DNA of 64,000 nt, taken from the NCBI GenBank assembly GCA_963965975.1, contig OZ014412.1, positions 1,552,501 to 1,616,500 on the forward strand, given 5' to 3'. The notes beneath the pieces are model-generated. The model had not been told where the DNA came from. It was given only the letters and a program-made list of their open reading frames with translations, and ran no database searches. Shown here piece by piece: positions 24,531 through 38,900 of the stretch. Positions within the stretch are counted from its first letter, which is position 1; the number at the start of each line of letters is the position of its first letter. The position numbers were made by a program, and so were the translations under genes. The stretch is from Xestospongia bergquistia. Taxonomy: Eukaryota > Porifera > Demospongiae > Haplosclerida > Petrosiidae.

Positions 24531-27500
24531 CCTTGCTCTCCCTGAGCGCAGCACATAGAAAGCAGTCACAGTTACTATATGTTTGGGCAGTGCCTATACG
24601 TCTGACAGGAAGTCCATACTTTGTTATGTATTCAACTAATCTCCACCCTCTAAACCGTAAACATTAAAAACAACAAAGCGTGACTTCCAAACTGACACTA
24701 CCTACTGTTTCAAATATCCTGTTATATATTACTGCTGTATAGGTTTCCTACATTATTGAAACATCTTCTTCATAACTAATTATGTAGTTATCCATAGTTA
24801 TTTGTAGCTAGACTGAACGTCTACAACAAAGAATCCTTACAAAGGTCTCAAATTTTTCCCAAATAACCCAAACTTGCCAGCTGTTAAAATAAATTTGACT
24901 TTTAAAATAAGCCTGTAAAGTGTCTATGATATACTACCTGTATGTGTATGGTATTTGTGTTATGGATATATGAGGTATTGATCAATGACAACAGGAAATT
25001 GTGTATATATATATAATATATTAATGTGATTAATAGTGTATGAAATGTGTGTATGAATGTAACATATGAATAAAAGAGAAATAGATGAGAAATAAATGAG
25101 ATATAGATGAACATATTAATGAATGGAATGAGGAATTAATATTTTAATAATTATGTGTATGAAATATATATTGGATGTATTAAAGAACATAAATATATGA
25201 TTTATATCTGTGACTAATAGATATAGACAAATATATTATAATTTGCTAATATTAACATGATCATGGAAAGTTGAGTAAGAAGATAACTGCACAAAGTCTT
25301 AGTATGTAATATATGATCATAATTTAGCAATTCATGAGTAAATACAAATTTAATTGTTTGTAGTATCCACCTCACATATACTAAAGTGAAAGAAGGAAAG
25401 ACAAAATAGTTTACAAGAAGTTAAACAGCTCAATTGAACACCAGTGTATAATAAGAGAATACTTAAATAGTAGCTAGTGTCAGGAGGCAGTATAAAGTTA
25501 TTGTATAGGAAGTGAGATATCAGTTTAATACATGTAATAATAAAATCAGGTTTAGAGTATACATAACTTAAATGAAACAATCTGATAGGTTAGTTTCAAG
25601 TTCATAAATTACATAGAAAATGTTCGCCAATACTTAGAACATGTCTGCTTCCTTGGGTTAGTAAATCAAATAAATCACTGTGTCTAACTACTATATAGAT
25701 GTCTACAGAATGATGGGAAAACCCATTCATTCAGTATTGATTCAGTTAGTTTATCATTACTACATTATTATGACCTGATATTGCCTTATTTTGGACTTTA
25801 TACCTCTTTCACAAGACCTATGTCAACCCTCAGTGTCTAACTACTATATAGATGTCTAATTCAGTATAGTTTATCATTACTACATTATTATGACTTGGAT
25901 ATTGCCTATTTTGGACTTTATACATCTTTTACAACACCTATGTCAACCCACTGTTATGTTAATTGCTGTGGGTTGACATAAGTGTTGTAAAAGACGTATA
26001 AAGTCCAAAATAGGCAAAATATCAAGTCATAATAATGTAGTAACGATAAACTAACTCAATCAATACTAAAAAAATGGGTTTTCCCATCATTCTGTAGACA
26101 TCTACATAGTAGTTAGACACTCAGTGTCTAACTAATATATAGATGCCTACAGAATGATGGGAAAACCCATTCTTTCAGTATTGGTTTATCGTAACTATAT
26201 TATCATGACTTGATATTGCCTTATTTTGGACCTTACACCTCTTTTACAACACCTATGTCAACCCACTGGTATGTTAATTAATCTAATATTACTGTTTGAC
26301 TTACTAATAGATCACACCTTGTATACAGATATGGATAATGGCGTATCAATAGATGACATTTGTCAGCACTGATGTCATGCAATGTGCTTATGACAGTTAT
26401 TAAAATTATGTCAAAATGATGTCATAGTAATTATTAGCAAATTGTGTCATTATAAGGAATGTGCTATAGCAGTTGATATAATTTTGGAATAAATGGAAAT
26501 ATGACTAAATTATTTTAGGGAACAGTTTATGATACTTGTCTCTGTTAACTAGAGCTATTATTGGTTAACAAAGATTAAAACATTGGATCAAAAGATGAAT
26601 AGATAGGCAATAGATGATTGGACAAACATATCAATATGACAGTATATATTAAATGTATTTACTAATAATAGTTGGTTACTGTCCTAGCTATAGGTCCTCC
26701 AATGTCTTCATGTCAGTATAGCCAATCCAAAGTCGTTGGTTAACAGTGTTCTCAAGAGCAAATTCAATTAGACAGTATTGATTGTACAGCTGTCTTATGT
26801 AAATAAGACATAAGCCATTTAAGTGTCTGAAGTGATATAATTAATTAGTGACACTGTTTACTTCCTGTTCTGTTATATCCTATAAATGAGGACAGTGGAA
26901 ATTAAGTTAATTGATGGTCGGGATATACCAATACTGTTAACTGTATGAACACTCAAAAAATTAAGTCATATATTAAAAACCGAGCATCAAATGATATATG
27001 ACAACTCTGACATGCTTGTCTTTGTAAGTCACACATACTAAACATAGTCAAATAGTCCTATCAGTTGATTTGCCCATCTTTTTAACATTATCATATCTTA
27101 AAATGAATACAACATTTCTATTGAGTTGAAAACTTACATGGTAAAGTCAACAATTTTAACAAAAAATTGTAAATATAAATTAAAATTATACATAATCTAA
27201 TTTATTTACTTGTTATTTAATTGTCCATTTAATACTTGTAGCATCTGTTTATAAACAAAAGGCGTCATTATTGACATAAAGTAAAAAGGAGTGGGGTGAG
27301 GGGTAAGAGGTACAAATTACCAGGTCTCCTAACAAATAAAAGGTCCCTGAATCCAAGGATCCTGAGCATTATGGATCCTTTGAAGCTAGAAGGATTAATT
27401 TTGACTTACAAAGATCCAAAGATCCATTCTTGTAATTGTTTTATTAAAACATTATGTTATCAAAGTCAATTTATTTCAACATACATTTTTCAGTAGTAAG

Positions 27501-30500
27501 TGGATATAATGTGTTGTACTATTACTACTACTAAAACTAGTATATCAGACCTTAGAGAAACGTTGTATTGGGGCTCCTACTAGGTTGTGAACATATAGTC
27601 CTATATCACTGTAAAAATTGATTGCTTGATTTAGCCAATAGAATTATAGTTATACAGATTACATATGAAAGTCTGAAATATATTTGTGATTTTAATTGTT
27701 AAACATCTATCAAACAAATGTGTGCAGTAGCTAGATGAATTAGTTGAAGTTAATTTCACTCTGTTCATTGTTCAATCTTCTTCCTCTATTATTGTTTCCA
27801 AAGTTACATTTGCCCTGACTTGACATACAAACTACATTCTATACTCAGTGGACTAGTGAAAATAATGACATGGGGAGTAGACTCATCCTTTTCTTAAGCT
27901 TTCCAAAGTTGACTGCAGTATCAGTCAGTCAGTAGTAGTACTACCTATAATGAATAGCATGATGTTTCTTCTTCTTTCCTTCTTCCATTTATGCCATTAT
28001 ATAACTATAAAACTTTTAACAATTATTTTTATGCAAAAAATTATGACTTTACGTAAGGAATTTGCTTCTAGGAAATTTATTTTGAGCCCTTTAACAAAAA
28101 TAAGTAGTGATTTTACAGAGCTGCCTCTTTCGGAGACGCCATTCCATTTACTTTGAATGAACTTATAGAGTCTATATATGACTCGTAAGTAATTCATGAA
28201 GAAATTAAATAATGGAGGCTATGAGTATGTCTGTTCTAAATGGACCTGCTTCTTCAGGAATTATTTCATCAAATATCTTAAGAAGATCAGATTTGTCTTG
28301 TCTTCTGCCATTGAAGAAACAGGTATACTTATAGTGTATTGCTATCTTTTTATGATTACACATTATACATAAATTATATTTTCTGATTGATTCAAAATAT
28401 ATTAATAGAAATCAGTAGCAATGCTCAGTACATTCATCCATACAACTTGAAATAATAAAGAAAATAGATATTGTCAACATAACATTTAGTTAATTTATAT
28501 TCACATCGAAATAACATAAATAAGTAAATAAAAATTTCTAAAAAATCATTTGATGTAGGGATGGCAGTAAAAACATCTCAAACTAGCTCAAAGTAGGAAT
28601 GACAATATGGACATCCCTACATAATAACCACATGAAGTACTTGAACACAATATTCATATTGCTGCTATGTTGTGAGTTCCTTTCCTAAAAATCTTAACTT
28701 TCTGTTTCAATTAACAAGCTTTTATTTTTGCCTTAGAATACTGCTACAACTATTATTATTTGACAGATATAAAACATATGCCCTCGTTTTTGTGGTTACT
28801 ATATAGTTGAGATGCAACGATCATATATACTCATTCTCCTTTAATCATTTTAAATGAGAGTCACTATCCACTAAGTAGCTATATCATTTATACATGTCAT
28901 TTCATTAAATATTTATTATAATTACCAAATGTAATTAATGTTATTATATCTTCAGTCTAATAAATGTAATAATTATTTAGTTAATTGAATATATGAATCA
29001 TAACAATACCAGGAAAGAAGTCTGCATAAATATGTTAGCGCTTACACTTGTGAGGGTACTAGTTGATAACACTACCAACATCTGTTTATTAATACATAGA
29101 ATATTAAGATAGAATTGTCAATATAAAGAATCAAGATATTAAGTTAATATATTATAATGTAAGGAATATAGACCTTAGGTTTTGGAACTATTAAAATGTA
29201 TTGAGTATTGTGTAATATGTTAGTTCAATTGAAGATAGTATTGATAGTGTGGACTGTATAATGCGTTCATCTGATTTAATAGTATTCAGTCCTCCCATCT
29301 AACACAAGTGATACTTACTGGTAATACTTTGAGTATTTCATACAAAAGATGTTATAATTTAAACTTTAGCTATTAAGTATAGTTTCTCTCCAGACCTCCA
29401 TTGTCTGAATACAGAATCATCATATTTCCATGTAAATTTATAAATGTTATGTCTACATGCATGATTAACAATTGATGAGTAATGATCTATTTTAATCTAT
29501 AATATTAACAGTAAATTTTTAACAATGTAAACATCACATGTTTGTAAACAAATGATATAAAACAGGTTATTTGCAATTAATTTTGTTACTACTACTGCAG
29601 TCTTTCTTCCTACATACCTGACTTGACATCCACTCCCTAGTTTATCCAATTTGGCCATGATTGTCTATGGGAAAATTTTCAGACTTCTAACTTACTTGTA
29701 TATAACTCTTAGGGTAGAGACCTATATCTAGTTTAAGCTAATATATAAACATAGACACGTTTAAAAATATGATAATTTATATAGTACTCTAAAAATGTTC
29801 AGATGGAAAAGTAAGGTTTGTGATGACATATGTTTTCTTGTTGTAGTAAGATATTTTAAAGGTAAATTTTACTCTCTGCCAATAATGATATCGTCATTGA
29901 CCCTCACCTTTAGTCCTTCATATTTGTAAGTTTTATTTACTATTAAAATGCATCATACAATAACATAAATTGATCATTTGCTATACCGATTCATTAAATG
30001 AATGTTGGTGTAGGAAGTAGTATAGACATCAACCACAGAGACCATAATTAAGTTATTTTTAATGTCATTTTGTAGAGGATGTTTACCAAATTTGTACGCA
30101 AGAATACCTATCATTAGACTAGATAGTAATTATTTTAACAAAATATATTATCTATGACTAATAGGCTAGATACCAAATTTGATAATCATCCTGTACAAGA
30201 TGACATTTTATAGCAATTGCATTTATACGAGCATTTGTTTGACATTCTTCACCACAAAATGACCAGTTTATTCAATTACAACTTAATATTTAAAAAAGAA
30301 AAAACTAAATGTAATTGATGTACTTGAGAGATACAGAATATTAATTATAATGTAGAGGATTGTAGTGGATATAAAAATTAATTATTATATATGACAGACA
30401 TCTTAATATGGATTACTCAATAGATAAGGAAATACAAATGTTATCACAATTATTTATAATTATGATAGATTATACTAGTTTGTTCTTTTTTGAACAAGTT

Positions 30501-31778
30501 TTTCAGTGCTAACTGTTTTTATTACAAAGGTACAATAATTTTTACAATGTCATACTTTAAATGTATTGTTGTATTTAAGATATACTTCCTATGACCGATA
30601 CACTCATTGTGTTATACTGTTAAATATTAAATATTTATTTCCTACTTATGTATGTGGTTAACTACTAAATCACAATGATCTCAACACATAATCATGTAAT
30701 AAACACCATAGCCCTTACACTGGTCAAAAGCACTACTAATTCATCTGTTTATACACATACAATATATTTGAATAGATACAGAAAACACTTAATAATATAT
30801 GTATGTATGTTGGTGTACATAATGAGGATGCCAAATATACTGTAGTAATATAATTATTATTTTATTAAAGATGTCTGGAGCCTAGTACATTAATAGAGAT
30901 TCTTTCTCCTTTAATGGCCTTGTTTGGGAGTTGCTATCTAATAAGTATGATACATAGATGTGATTGAATGTATTTATCATTGCCAAATGTAATAAATGTT
31001 ACTATAACTTCTAGTTTGATAAGATAATGAGAAAATGTATAAAATTAAAGGGTCGCACATGAGAGTAATTATCCACTAAGTAGCCATGTCATTTATAGAC
31101 ATCATTTAATTAAATATTTATTATCATTCCCAAATGTAATAAATGTTGTTATAACTTTAGTCCAGTGTACATATACTAGTTTGATAAGATGACAAGAAGA
31201 TACATAGAAATAAACCTTAAAGGATCACATGACATTAGTCTGGTATAGTTCACTTGAGATTTGGCACATCCATAAACAGGTAGTGATACAGAAAGTGTCT
31301 TATTATATAGTATATATTGAAATATATGATATTAACATTACTTTTCTCATTACACTGAGTTCAACACATCATGATAATAATAGGAAGAATTTATGTTATT
31401 GTATGTAAGATGTACATAGTAAATTTAGTAGTAAATAAAACTTACCAATGTGAATCACTAAAGGTAAGGGTCAGGGATATCATAATTATTGGCAGAGTTA
31501 TATTTACTTCCTTTTTTATTAGAATAATTTTTTATGTGCCATTAAAATATTGTACTAGCAATAAGCTTGTTAAAATTATAATATAATAATGTGTTATAAA
31601 TAACAGTAATGATTATAATAATAATACATGTTTAAACACATGGTTATATGTATATAATACATGCTTGAACACATGTATTATATGTACAAATTGTGTGCAT
31701 AAAGTGCATACACAGGAATCATAAATCAATCATAAATCAATTATGATTCAATCACGAATCAATCATGAAATCACTCAA
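24531..31778. other. Spacer between A3 and B4
   Basis: No supported gene in 7.2 kb. It holds the A3 5' flank, a cluster of four MITE-like copies (25677-26272), a long stretch similar to the other spacers (26280-31400), another copy of the conserved ATGGCGTCT frame (ending 28142), and an inverted partial copy of the B 3' end (about 29790-29940, plus orientation). The B4-side minisatellite is at about 31705-31790. Confidence 0.6.
25677..26272. mobile_element. Cluster of MITE-like repeats, one inverted
   Basis: A segment of about 150 bp begins near GTGTCTAACTACTATATAGA, passes through GATGGGAAAACCCATT and TATTTTGGACTTTA, and ends near CACCTATGTCAACCC. Copies: about 25677-25831, 25833-25953 (partial), 25966-26120 (inverted) and 26122-26272. 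Single copies lie at about 37033-37182 and, inverted, at about 60266-60428; diverged ones are at about 6500-6640 and 14480-14620. I see no coding capacity. A nonautonomous transposable element is the likeliest reading, but clean target duplications were not identified. Confidence 0.55.
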
Positions 31779-33159
31779 TCAGCTACTTCCTTTGTTAGCC
31801 ACGTCATCTGTATACTGAAATAATTTACTAATATAACAAAAAAATGTGTCATCACAAACCTTAGTTCTTCTATCTGGACATTTCTTGACTGCTACTACTA
31901 TACAAAGTATAGCAGTAACCAGTAGGACAAGAGCAATAACTGTACAACCAATAGGTACTACAACTGCCAGTAAAGTAGTAGTACAACTATCATCATGTAC
32001 TTGATCTTGTACTAAATGTTTTGATTGAATATGTAAATAATCAATTTTGATAATTTAACAAACTCACTTGTGTCTACTGAAGTAGTTATGAAATCACCAT
32101 AAATACTAGATGTCGTTGCAGCACTAGATGTAGTTTTAGTGCTTGATTTAATTGCAGTACTAGATATAATCTCAGTACTAGATGTAGTTGTAGTAGGTTC
32201 AGTATGGATACTTGAGGTAGGAGTGACAGTTACAATAACTGTTGTGAATGTTGTTGTGACAGTTATTGTCAAATTAGAACAAGAGGAATTGTTAGTCAAA
32301 GGAGATGGAACAGGAGATGAAGTCATCATATTTGATGTCATCAACGGAGGTGAAGACAAGGGATATAGATATGATTGTGGAAGGGATGACAGAGAAGGGG
32401 AGGGTGATTTTGAGGGTAATGTTGATAAAGTAGTGGGAGGTGAAAGATATGTGGGAGACTGAGAAGGCAATGGAGAGGGAGAGTTTGATGTACAATTATT
32501 ATCTGGTTCTAAAAGATGTAATGAAGCTATATAATAATTACTATCAAATAATACCTTGTATATTGATTACTACTGGTCGACTATATTGTGTTATACTATC
32601 ATGGAAATCAATAGTGGAACACAGAACAATTAATGGTTCTGTAATTGTTTGAAATATATCATTACAGGTGTTCGTTCCAGTGTTACAGACATTTGGAATA
32701 TGTGTGGAAGTGTCTACTTTAACACCATATTTATCAAAAGCTTTCCAATATGAAGGAATTTGATGTCCTTTGCATCCACAAGTTGCATTGAACATGTCTC
32801 CTGGTGACATATACACTATCATATCAGTGAAAGGCCATGGAGTGTTTGTCCCTTGTTTAAATATTTTACCTGAAAAAGTGTAATAGTTGTAATAATTTGT
32901 CATTGATTTATTATTAACAGTAACAGTAATCATGATTTCAATTATGTAAGTATCATCTGTTAATAAACAGATGTAGTACAACAGTTTGTTGTGGTTAATT
33001 TTGACACTACTACTGCAGTTCACTGCAGTCTTCTTTCCTTCCTTCCTTAATTATTTTTTTCAATAAATAAAACAAGAAGCTTACTAACTTACATCTCTCA
33101 CCAGATAGACCACATCCTATACACAGTGTAGTAATCAAGACAACTTGGAGTAAGCCCAT
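31779..33159 (-). CDS. Receptor gene B4
   Basis: Exons 33093-33159 (signal peptide), 32555-32869 (Ig-like), 32068-32508 (stalk) and 31779-32011 (membrane and tail) give about 351 aa. The Ig-like exon has SPGDMFNATCGC, SYWKAF and EPLIVLCSTI. The stalk is 441 nt, the longest of the B genes, and includes repeated TTSS/ISSTxIKSSTKTTSS units. The tail continues past KKCPDRRTK to a TGA at 31779, 12 residues longer than in B3 and B6, because their TAG is CAG here. Intron 1 (223 nt) is open and in frame with exon 2 over most of its length, so a longer N-terminal form is possible. TATA box at 33217-33225. Confidence 0.75.
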
Positions 33160-33216
33160 TCTTTTCTTTATTTTTCCAAAGTCAATTGAAAACTGGACTG
33201 TTTTCCACCGAGATCA

Positions 33217-33225
33217 CCTTTTATA
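33217..33225 (-). promoter_or_regulatory. TATA box of B4
   Basis: Minus-strand TATAAAAGG, about 60 bp upstream of the B4 ATG. Confidence 0.6.
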
Positions 33226-33923
33226 CTTGCATGATGAAATGACGGTTCTTCCCCAGTTATTTACTGATAAACAGACTCTAAAATTGGGGAAATTTCTCTT
33301 GTATGTCCTTGTATATAGATTAGCTGAGAAAGCAATACCTGAATTGTGCAAGAATGCAAACAGCTTATCCTAAAGTATATATAGTCATTTTAATAATAAG
33401 TGTTACCTAATTAACCATTATTGTGTAGTTATGTTGATAATGTTTATGATGTCATTGTTTTTAGATAATTGAGTTTATCCCAGGTGTGTTATTATAAGTG
33501 ACGACAAAGGGATTATTGCACAGTGACAACAGCAAAATACGTCAGCATATGTTTATTAAGCAAAACATTGTATTATATAACAACATGATTGATGACATTT
33601 GAAACAATTACTAAGTTTATTGTTTTAATTTTAGACACAGGACAAGTGATCTAGCACAATAGCCAGAGAGGATGGAGGGGATCGACAATGGAACCATCTA
33701 AAGTGAGCTAGCCATCTCTTGTCTGTTCTCAGGGCTGTTGCAGTCTATTACATAAGTATTGGTAATCACTCCATTGTTGGCCGTCTCAACTGAGATTGGA
33801 CTGGTGATTAAAGGGGATGATGGTGAATTAATATAGAGAGATTATAGCCATGTGGATGGACTCTCTTACCTTTTGTCATTGTATCTGTTGATGTGAGTGA
33901 GAGACTCCATTTGATTCATTGCT

Positions 33924-35935
33924 TTAGTTGCATTTTTTGATACGCCACTGCAAAAAACAGAAGCCCCACCCAAAGACAGCAAACAAAGTCATTACTGTTA
34001 GTAAGACCACTAGTATAAAGACAGTAGCCTTCACTTGGGGATATTCAAAAGGTTGAATAGTTGACATAACATTGTCTATATAGAGAAGGAACAAGTTATT
34101 AAAAATAATGTGGTATCATATACTCTAGCTACTAATTCATCTAATTATAATTAGGGCTGTGTAAAATGATATTGTAAGGTTTAAGTTGTAATTTTGGTTC
34201 TTCATATGTAGTAAGTAAAGTGACAAATATATATTATGTACATTGAGTTACAAACAGTACATATAAAATGGTATATTGTTAATACATATAAGCCATTCAA
34301 TAGTGTACACAACATAGTTCTAAGCCACAGAAAAGCAAATGTAATATATATGTGTTTACAATAATCAAGATGTGTGTTAATGTATACAAATTCTAGATGT
34401 CTTCAAAATATTAGCATGTAGGCCAGCAAGGTGGCTATTAGCTGCACAATACATACTATACTAATGATGCTTTGTAGAGTTTCCTATAATAACTACACCG
34501 ATATAGCTAGTTGAGATATATATGCCACATCAAAGTGGTCTGATAATACAATTATACATTAGAAGTAACCATGACAACAGTTATTGGTTATCCACTTTGT
34601 CACACATAGACAATTACCTGTTATTATAGAACATGGGATGGTAGGAGAACGAGTTAGAACAATTGTTTTAAAAAGTGTTCTTGTAACAGTATTAAGTGAA
34701 ATAATGTCATTAGTTGCTAAGGATGAGGTGAACAAAGTACTCTTTGATTCATCTGTGAAATGTAATGTGTCTATACTACTAGATGATAGCTTGTTGGTAT
34801 GTGTGAGAGACTGCGAGAGAGACAGTAAGGAAGGCTGTGAGGGAGAAAGTGAAGGAGATTGTGAGGGAGACAGTGATGGAGACTTCGAGGAGGTTGGTGA
34901 AGGAGATGGAGAGGGAATTGCTGGTTCATCTGTGAATGACAAAAGAGACTAGTAGATCAGTTGATCATGAGCTGTAATTCTTGGAAGTAGAAAATAATAT
35001 CTGTGAGAATACTATACATTGTAAGAGTGGATTGACTACAATACAAATTAAAGGTACAAAGGCTTGTCAGCTATTTTAAACCAAGTATTGCTATTAATAT
35101 AAAATATGTATTATATTACATAAAATTCCCATGTGTTATGAAAGGGCTTCCTTGTAAGCATGACTAGTATTTCTCACATAATAATTAAATCAAAGATATT
35201 TCATTACTTGTGTTCACTGTCTAGTCAGAAACTGTACCTTGACCTTAATTTCATGCATTTACTATTAAATATTAATGGTAGATGGACAAACATGCAGATT
35301 GAGTTATGGATAATGAATGTATAAAATAGATTTCTAACCTTTCACAACTTCTATCATTATGGCTTTGCTGTACACTTCAAAGACTTTATTAAAATTCCAT
35401 AAAGAATTCTCCTCTCCTTGCATTTCTGATTTACATTGGAACACATACATACCAACTTTATGAAATGTAACTGTCAAATTGTAAATGATAGGACCTTTTA
35501 AGATACTGTTCTCATCATTGCATTGAATCAAACTTGGACAATTAGTGGTACAAGGATCATTAGCTAAATATTGTCTTTTGTTTACACTCTCAACAAAAGG
35601 ATTATTGGAATATTCTGTGTTATTATGCAGCCACTTTAAACTGCCACATATACTCTGACATTGAAAGTCCAATGTTGTATCTACTACAACTTTAAGTTGA
35701 TAGTTGTTGCTTGGGATAGTAACAATAGCTGTGAAAAGAAGTTTAAAATGAAGATGTTATTATATTAAGTTCTTTACTATGTAAACAAACTAATGTTCTT
35801 GTACTAACCTGCATCTCCAAACTTTTCTATATTATTACGACACACATCAATATTAATATCAGTAGCAGAGGTTAGAGAACATTTGATAAGAGCAACCAGC
35901 AACAAAAGTGATCTCCTAAACTTGATTGAAGACAT
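33924..35935 (-). CDS. Receptor gene A4 (tail-less form)
   Basis: Exons 35809-35935, 35339-35728, 34618-34929 and 33924-34075 give about 326 aa. Signal peptide, Ig-like domain and stalk are intact and very close to A3. After the helix the reading frame ends RIKKCN and then TAA, where A3 and A7 read through Gln. A 7-nt deletion and a 1-nt deletion further on in the former tail (the latter inside the NPLY codons) show that it is no longer under coding constraint. A TATA box is at 35973-35982 and AATAAA lies downstream. The product would be a receptor or decoy without a signalling tail (inference). Confidence 0.75.
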
Positions 35936-35972
35936 GTTTGGTGGAATTGGTTTGCCTGTCAACACTTACCTG

Positions 35973-35982
35973 TTTTTATATA
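35973..35982 (-). promoter_or_regulatory. TATA box of A4
   Basis: Minus-strand TATATAAAAA about 40 bp upstream of the A4 ATG, identical to that of A3. Confidence 0.6.
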
Positions 35983-38900
35983 GTACCTGGCTCTCCCTGA
36001 GGGCAGCCATAGAAGCAGTCACAGTTAATAATTGGCTATATGTTTGGGCAGTGCCTATACGTCTGACAGGAAGTCCATACTTTGCAACTAATCTCCACCC
36101 TCTAAACCGTAAACATTAACTATATACAACATTCCAGGCTGACACTGCCTACTGTTTCAAATATCCTGTTATATATTACTGCTGTATAGGTTTCCTACAT
36201 TGTTGAAACATTTTCTTCATAACTAATTATGTAGTTATCCATAGTTATTTGTAACTATACTGAAAGTCTACAACAAAGAATCCTTACAAATGTCCCAAAT
36301 TTTCCCCAAATAACCCAAACTTACCAGCTGTTAAATAAATTTGACTTTTAAAGCAAGCCAATAAAGTGTCTATGATATACTACTACCTGTATGTATATGG
36401 TATTTGTATTATACAGGGATGTTGATCAGGAAATTATATATACATATATATAATATATTGTTGTAATTAATAGTGTATGAATGTAACATATGAATGAAAG
36501 AGAAATAAATGAGATATAGTTGAATATATCAATGAATGGAATGAGGAATTAATATTCTATAATTATGTGTGTAAATATATATTGGATCTGTTAAATATAT
36601 GATTTATATCTGTGACTAATAGATACATACAAATATATTGTAACTAGCTAATATTAACATGATCATGGAAAGTTGAGTAAGGTGATTAATCTAATCTAGA
36701 TTAGTCTTAGTATGTAAAATATGATCATAATTTAGCAATTCATGAGGAAATACAAATTTACTTGTTTGTAGTATCCACCTCACATATACTAAAGTCAAAG
36801 AAGAAATACAAAATAGTTTGTAAGAATTCGAACAGCAGTGTATTATAGCAGACTGTTAAAATAGTAGCAAGTATCAGGCAGCTGTATAAAATCAGGTTTA
36901 CAGTATACATAACTTAAATTAAATAAACTGATTGGTTAGTTTCAAGTTCATAAATTACATAGAAAATGTTCGCCAATACTTAGAACATGTCTGCTTCCTT
37001 GGGTTAGCAAATCAAATAAATCACTGACTTCAGTGTCTAACTACTATATAGATATCTACATAACGATGGGAAAACCCATTCTTTCAGTATTGATTGAGTT
37101 AGCTTATCATTACTACATTATTATGACTTGATATTGCCTTATTTTGGACTTTACACCTCTTTTACAACACCTATGTCAACCCACTGGTATGTTAATTAAT
37201 CTAATATTGTTGTTTGACTTACTACTAGATCACACCTTGTATACAGATATGGATAATGGAGTATCAACAGATGACATTTGTCAGCACTGATGTCATAAGA
37301 TGCAATGTGCTTATGACAGTTATTAAAATTATGTCAAAATGATGTCATAGTAATTATTAGCAAATTGTGTAATTATAAGGAATGTGCTATAGCAGTTGAT
37401 ATAATTTTAGAATAAATGGAAATATGACTAAATTATTTTAGGGAACAGTTTATGATATTTGTCTCTGTTAACTAGAGCTATTATTGGTTAACAAACATTA
37501 AAACATTGGATCAAAAGATGAATAGATAGGCAATAGATGAATGGACAAACATATCAATATGACAGTATATATTTAATATCTTTACTGATAATAGTTGGTT
37601 ACTGTTCTAGCTATAAGTCTTCCTATGTCTTCATGTCATTATAGCCAGTGTAAAGTGGTCGGTTAACAGTGTTCTCAAGAGAAAAAGGCAAATTCAATTA
37701 GACAGTATGGATATGTACAAGCTGTTCTTATGTAAATAATACATAAGCCATTTAAGTGCCTGAACTGATACAATTAATTAGTGACAATATTTACTTCCTG
37801 TTCTGTTGTAGTTCTAATATCCTATAATGAGGACTGTGGAAATTACATTAATTGATGGTTGTGATATATGACACATACCAATACTGTTAACTGGAATGGA
37901 CACTCAAAAATTAAGTCATATATTATAAACTGAGCATCAAATGATACATGACAACTCTGACATGCCCATCTTTATAAGTCACACATACTAAACATAATCA
38001 ATTAGTCTTATCAGTTAATTTGTCCATCTTTATAACATTATCACACCTTAAAATGAATACAACATTTCTATTGAGTAGAAAACTTACATGGTAATGTCAA
38101 CAATTTTAACAAAACATTGTAAATATAAATTAAAATTATACATAATCTAATTATTCATTTATTTACTTGTTATTTAATTGTCCATTTAATACTTATTGCA
38201 TCTGTTTATAAACAAAAGGTGTCGTTGTTGACATAAAGTAAAATTGATATGTGAGGGCTTAACATACAGGACTTAGGCATGGCTGTTGACAGGGGTGAGG
38301 TGAGGGGTAAGAGGTACAAATTCTCAGGTCTCCTAACAAATAAAAGGCCCCTGAATCCAAAGATCCTGACCGTTATGGACTCTTTGAAGCTAGAAGGATT
38401 AATTTTGACTTACATAGATCAAAAACCATTCTTGTAATTGTTTTATTTAAAAATTATGTTATCAAAGTCAATTTGTTTCAACATACATTTTTCAGTAGTA
38501 AGTGGATACAATGTGCTGTACTATTACTATATCAGATCTCAGATAAATGTTGTATTGGGGCTCCTACTAGGTTGTGAACATATAGTCCTATATCACTGTA
38601 AAATTGGTTGCTTGATTTAGCCAATATAATTATATTTATACAGGTTGCATATGGAAGTGCTATTTTTCCGAAATATATTTGTGATTTTAATTGTTAAGCG
38701 TCTATCAAACAAATGTATGTAGTAGCTAGATGAATTAGTTGAAGTAATTTCACTCTGTTCATTGTTCAATCTTCATCCTCCATTATTGTTTCCAAACTTA
38801 CATTTGTCCTGACTTGACAAACAAATTATATTCTTTACTCAGTGCACTAGTGAAAATAATGACATAGAGTAGACTCATCCTTTTCTTAAGCTTTCCAAAG

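Noticed and set aside
31440-31475. Possible 12-nt micro-exon after the B membrane exon (CTTTAG-TGATTCACATTG-GTAAGT)
   Set aside because: Splice-like borders exist in several units, but it would give an immediate stop after the tail codon AAG, and its inverted copies suggest that it is only part of the repeated spacer.
32139-32462. Val-rich plus-strand frames opposite the B stalk exons (also 43528 and 52082)
   Set aside because: Antisense shadow of Thr/Ser-rich stalk exons.
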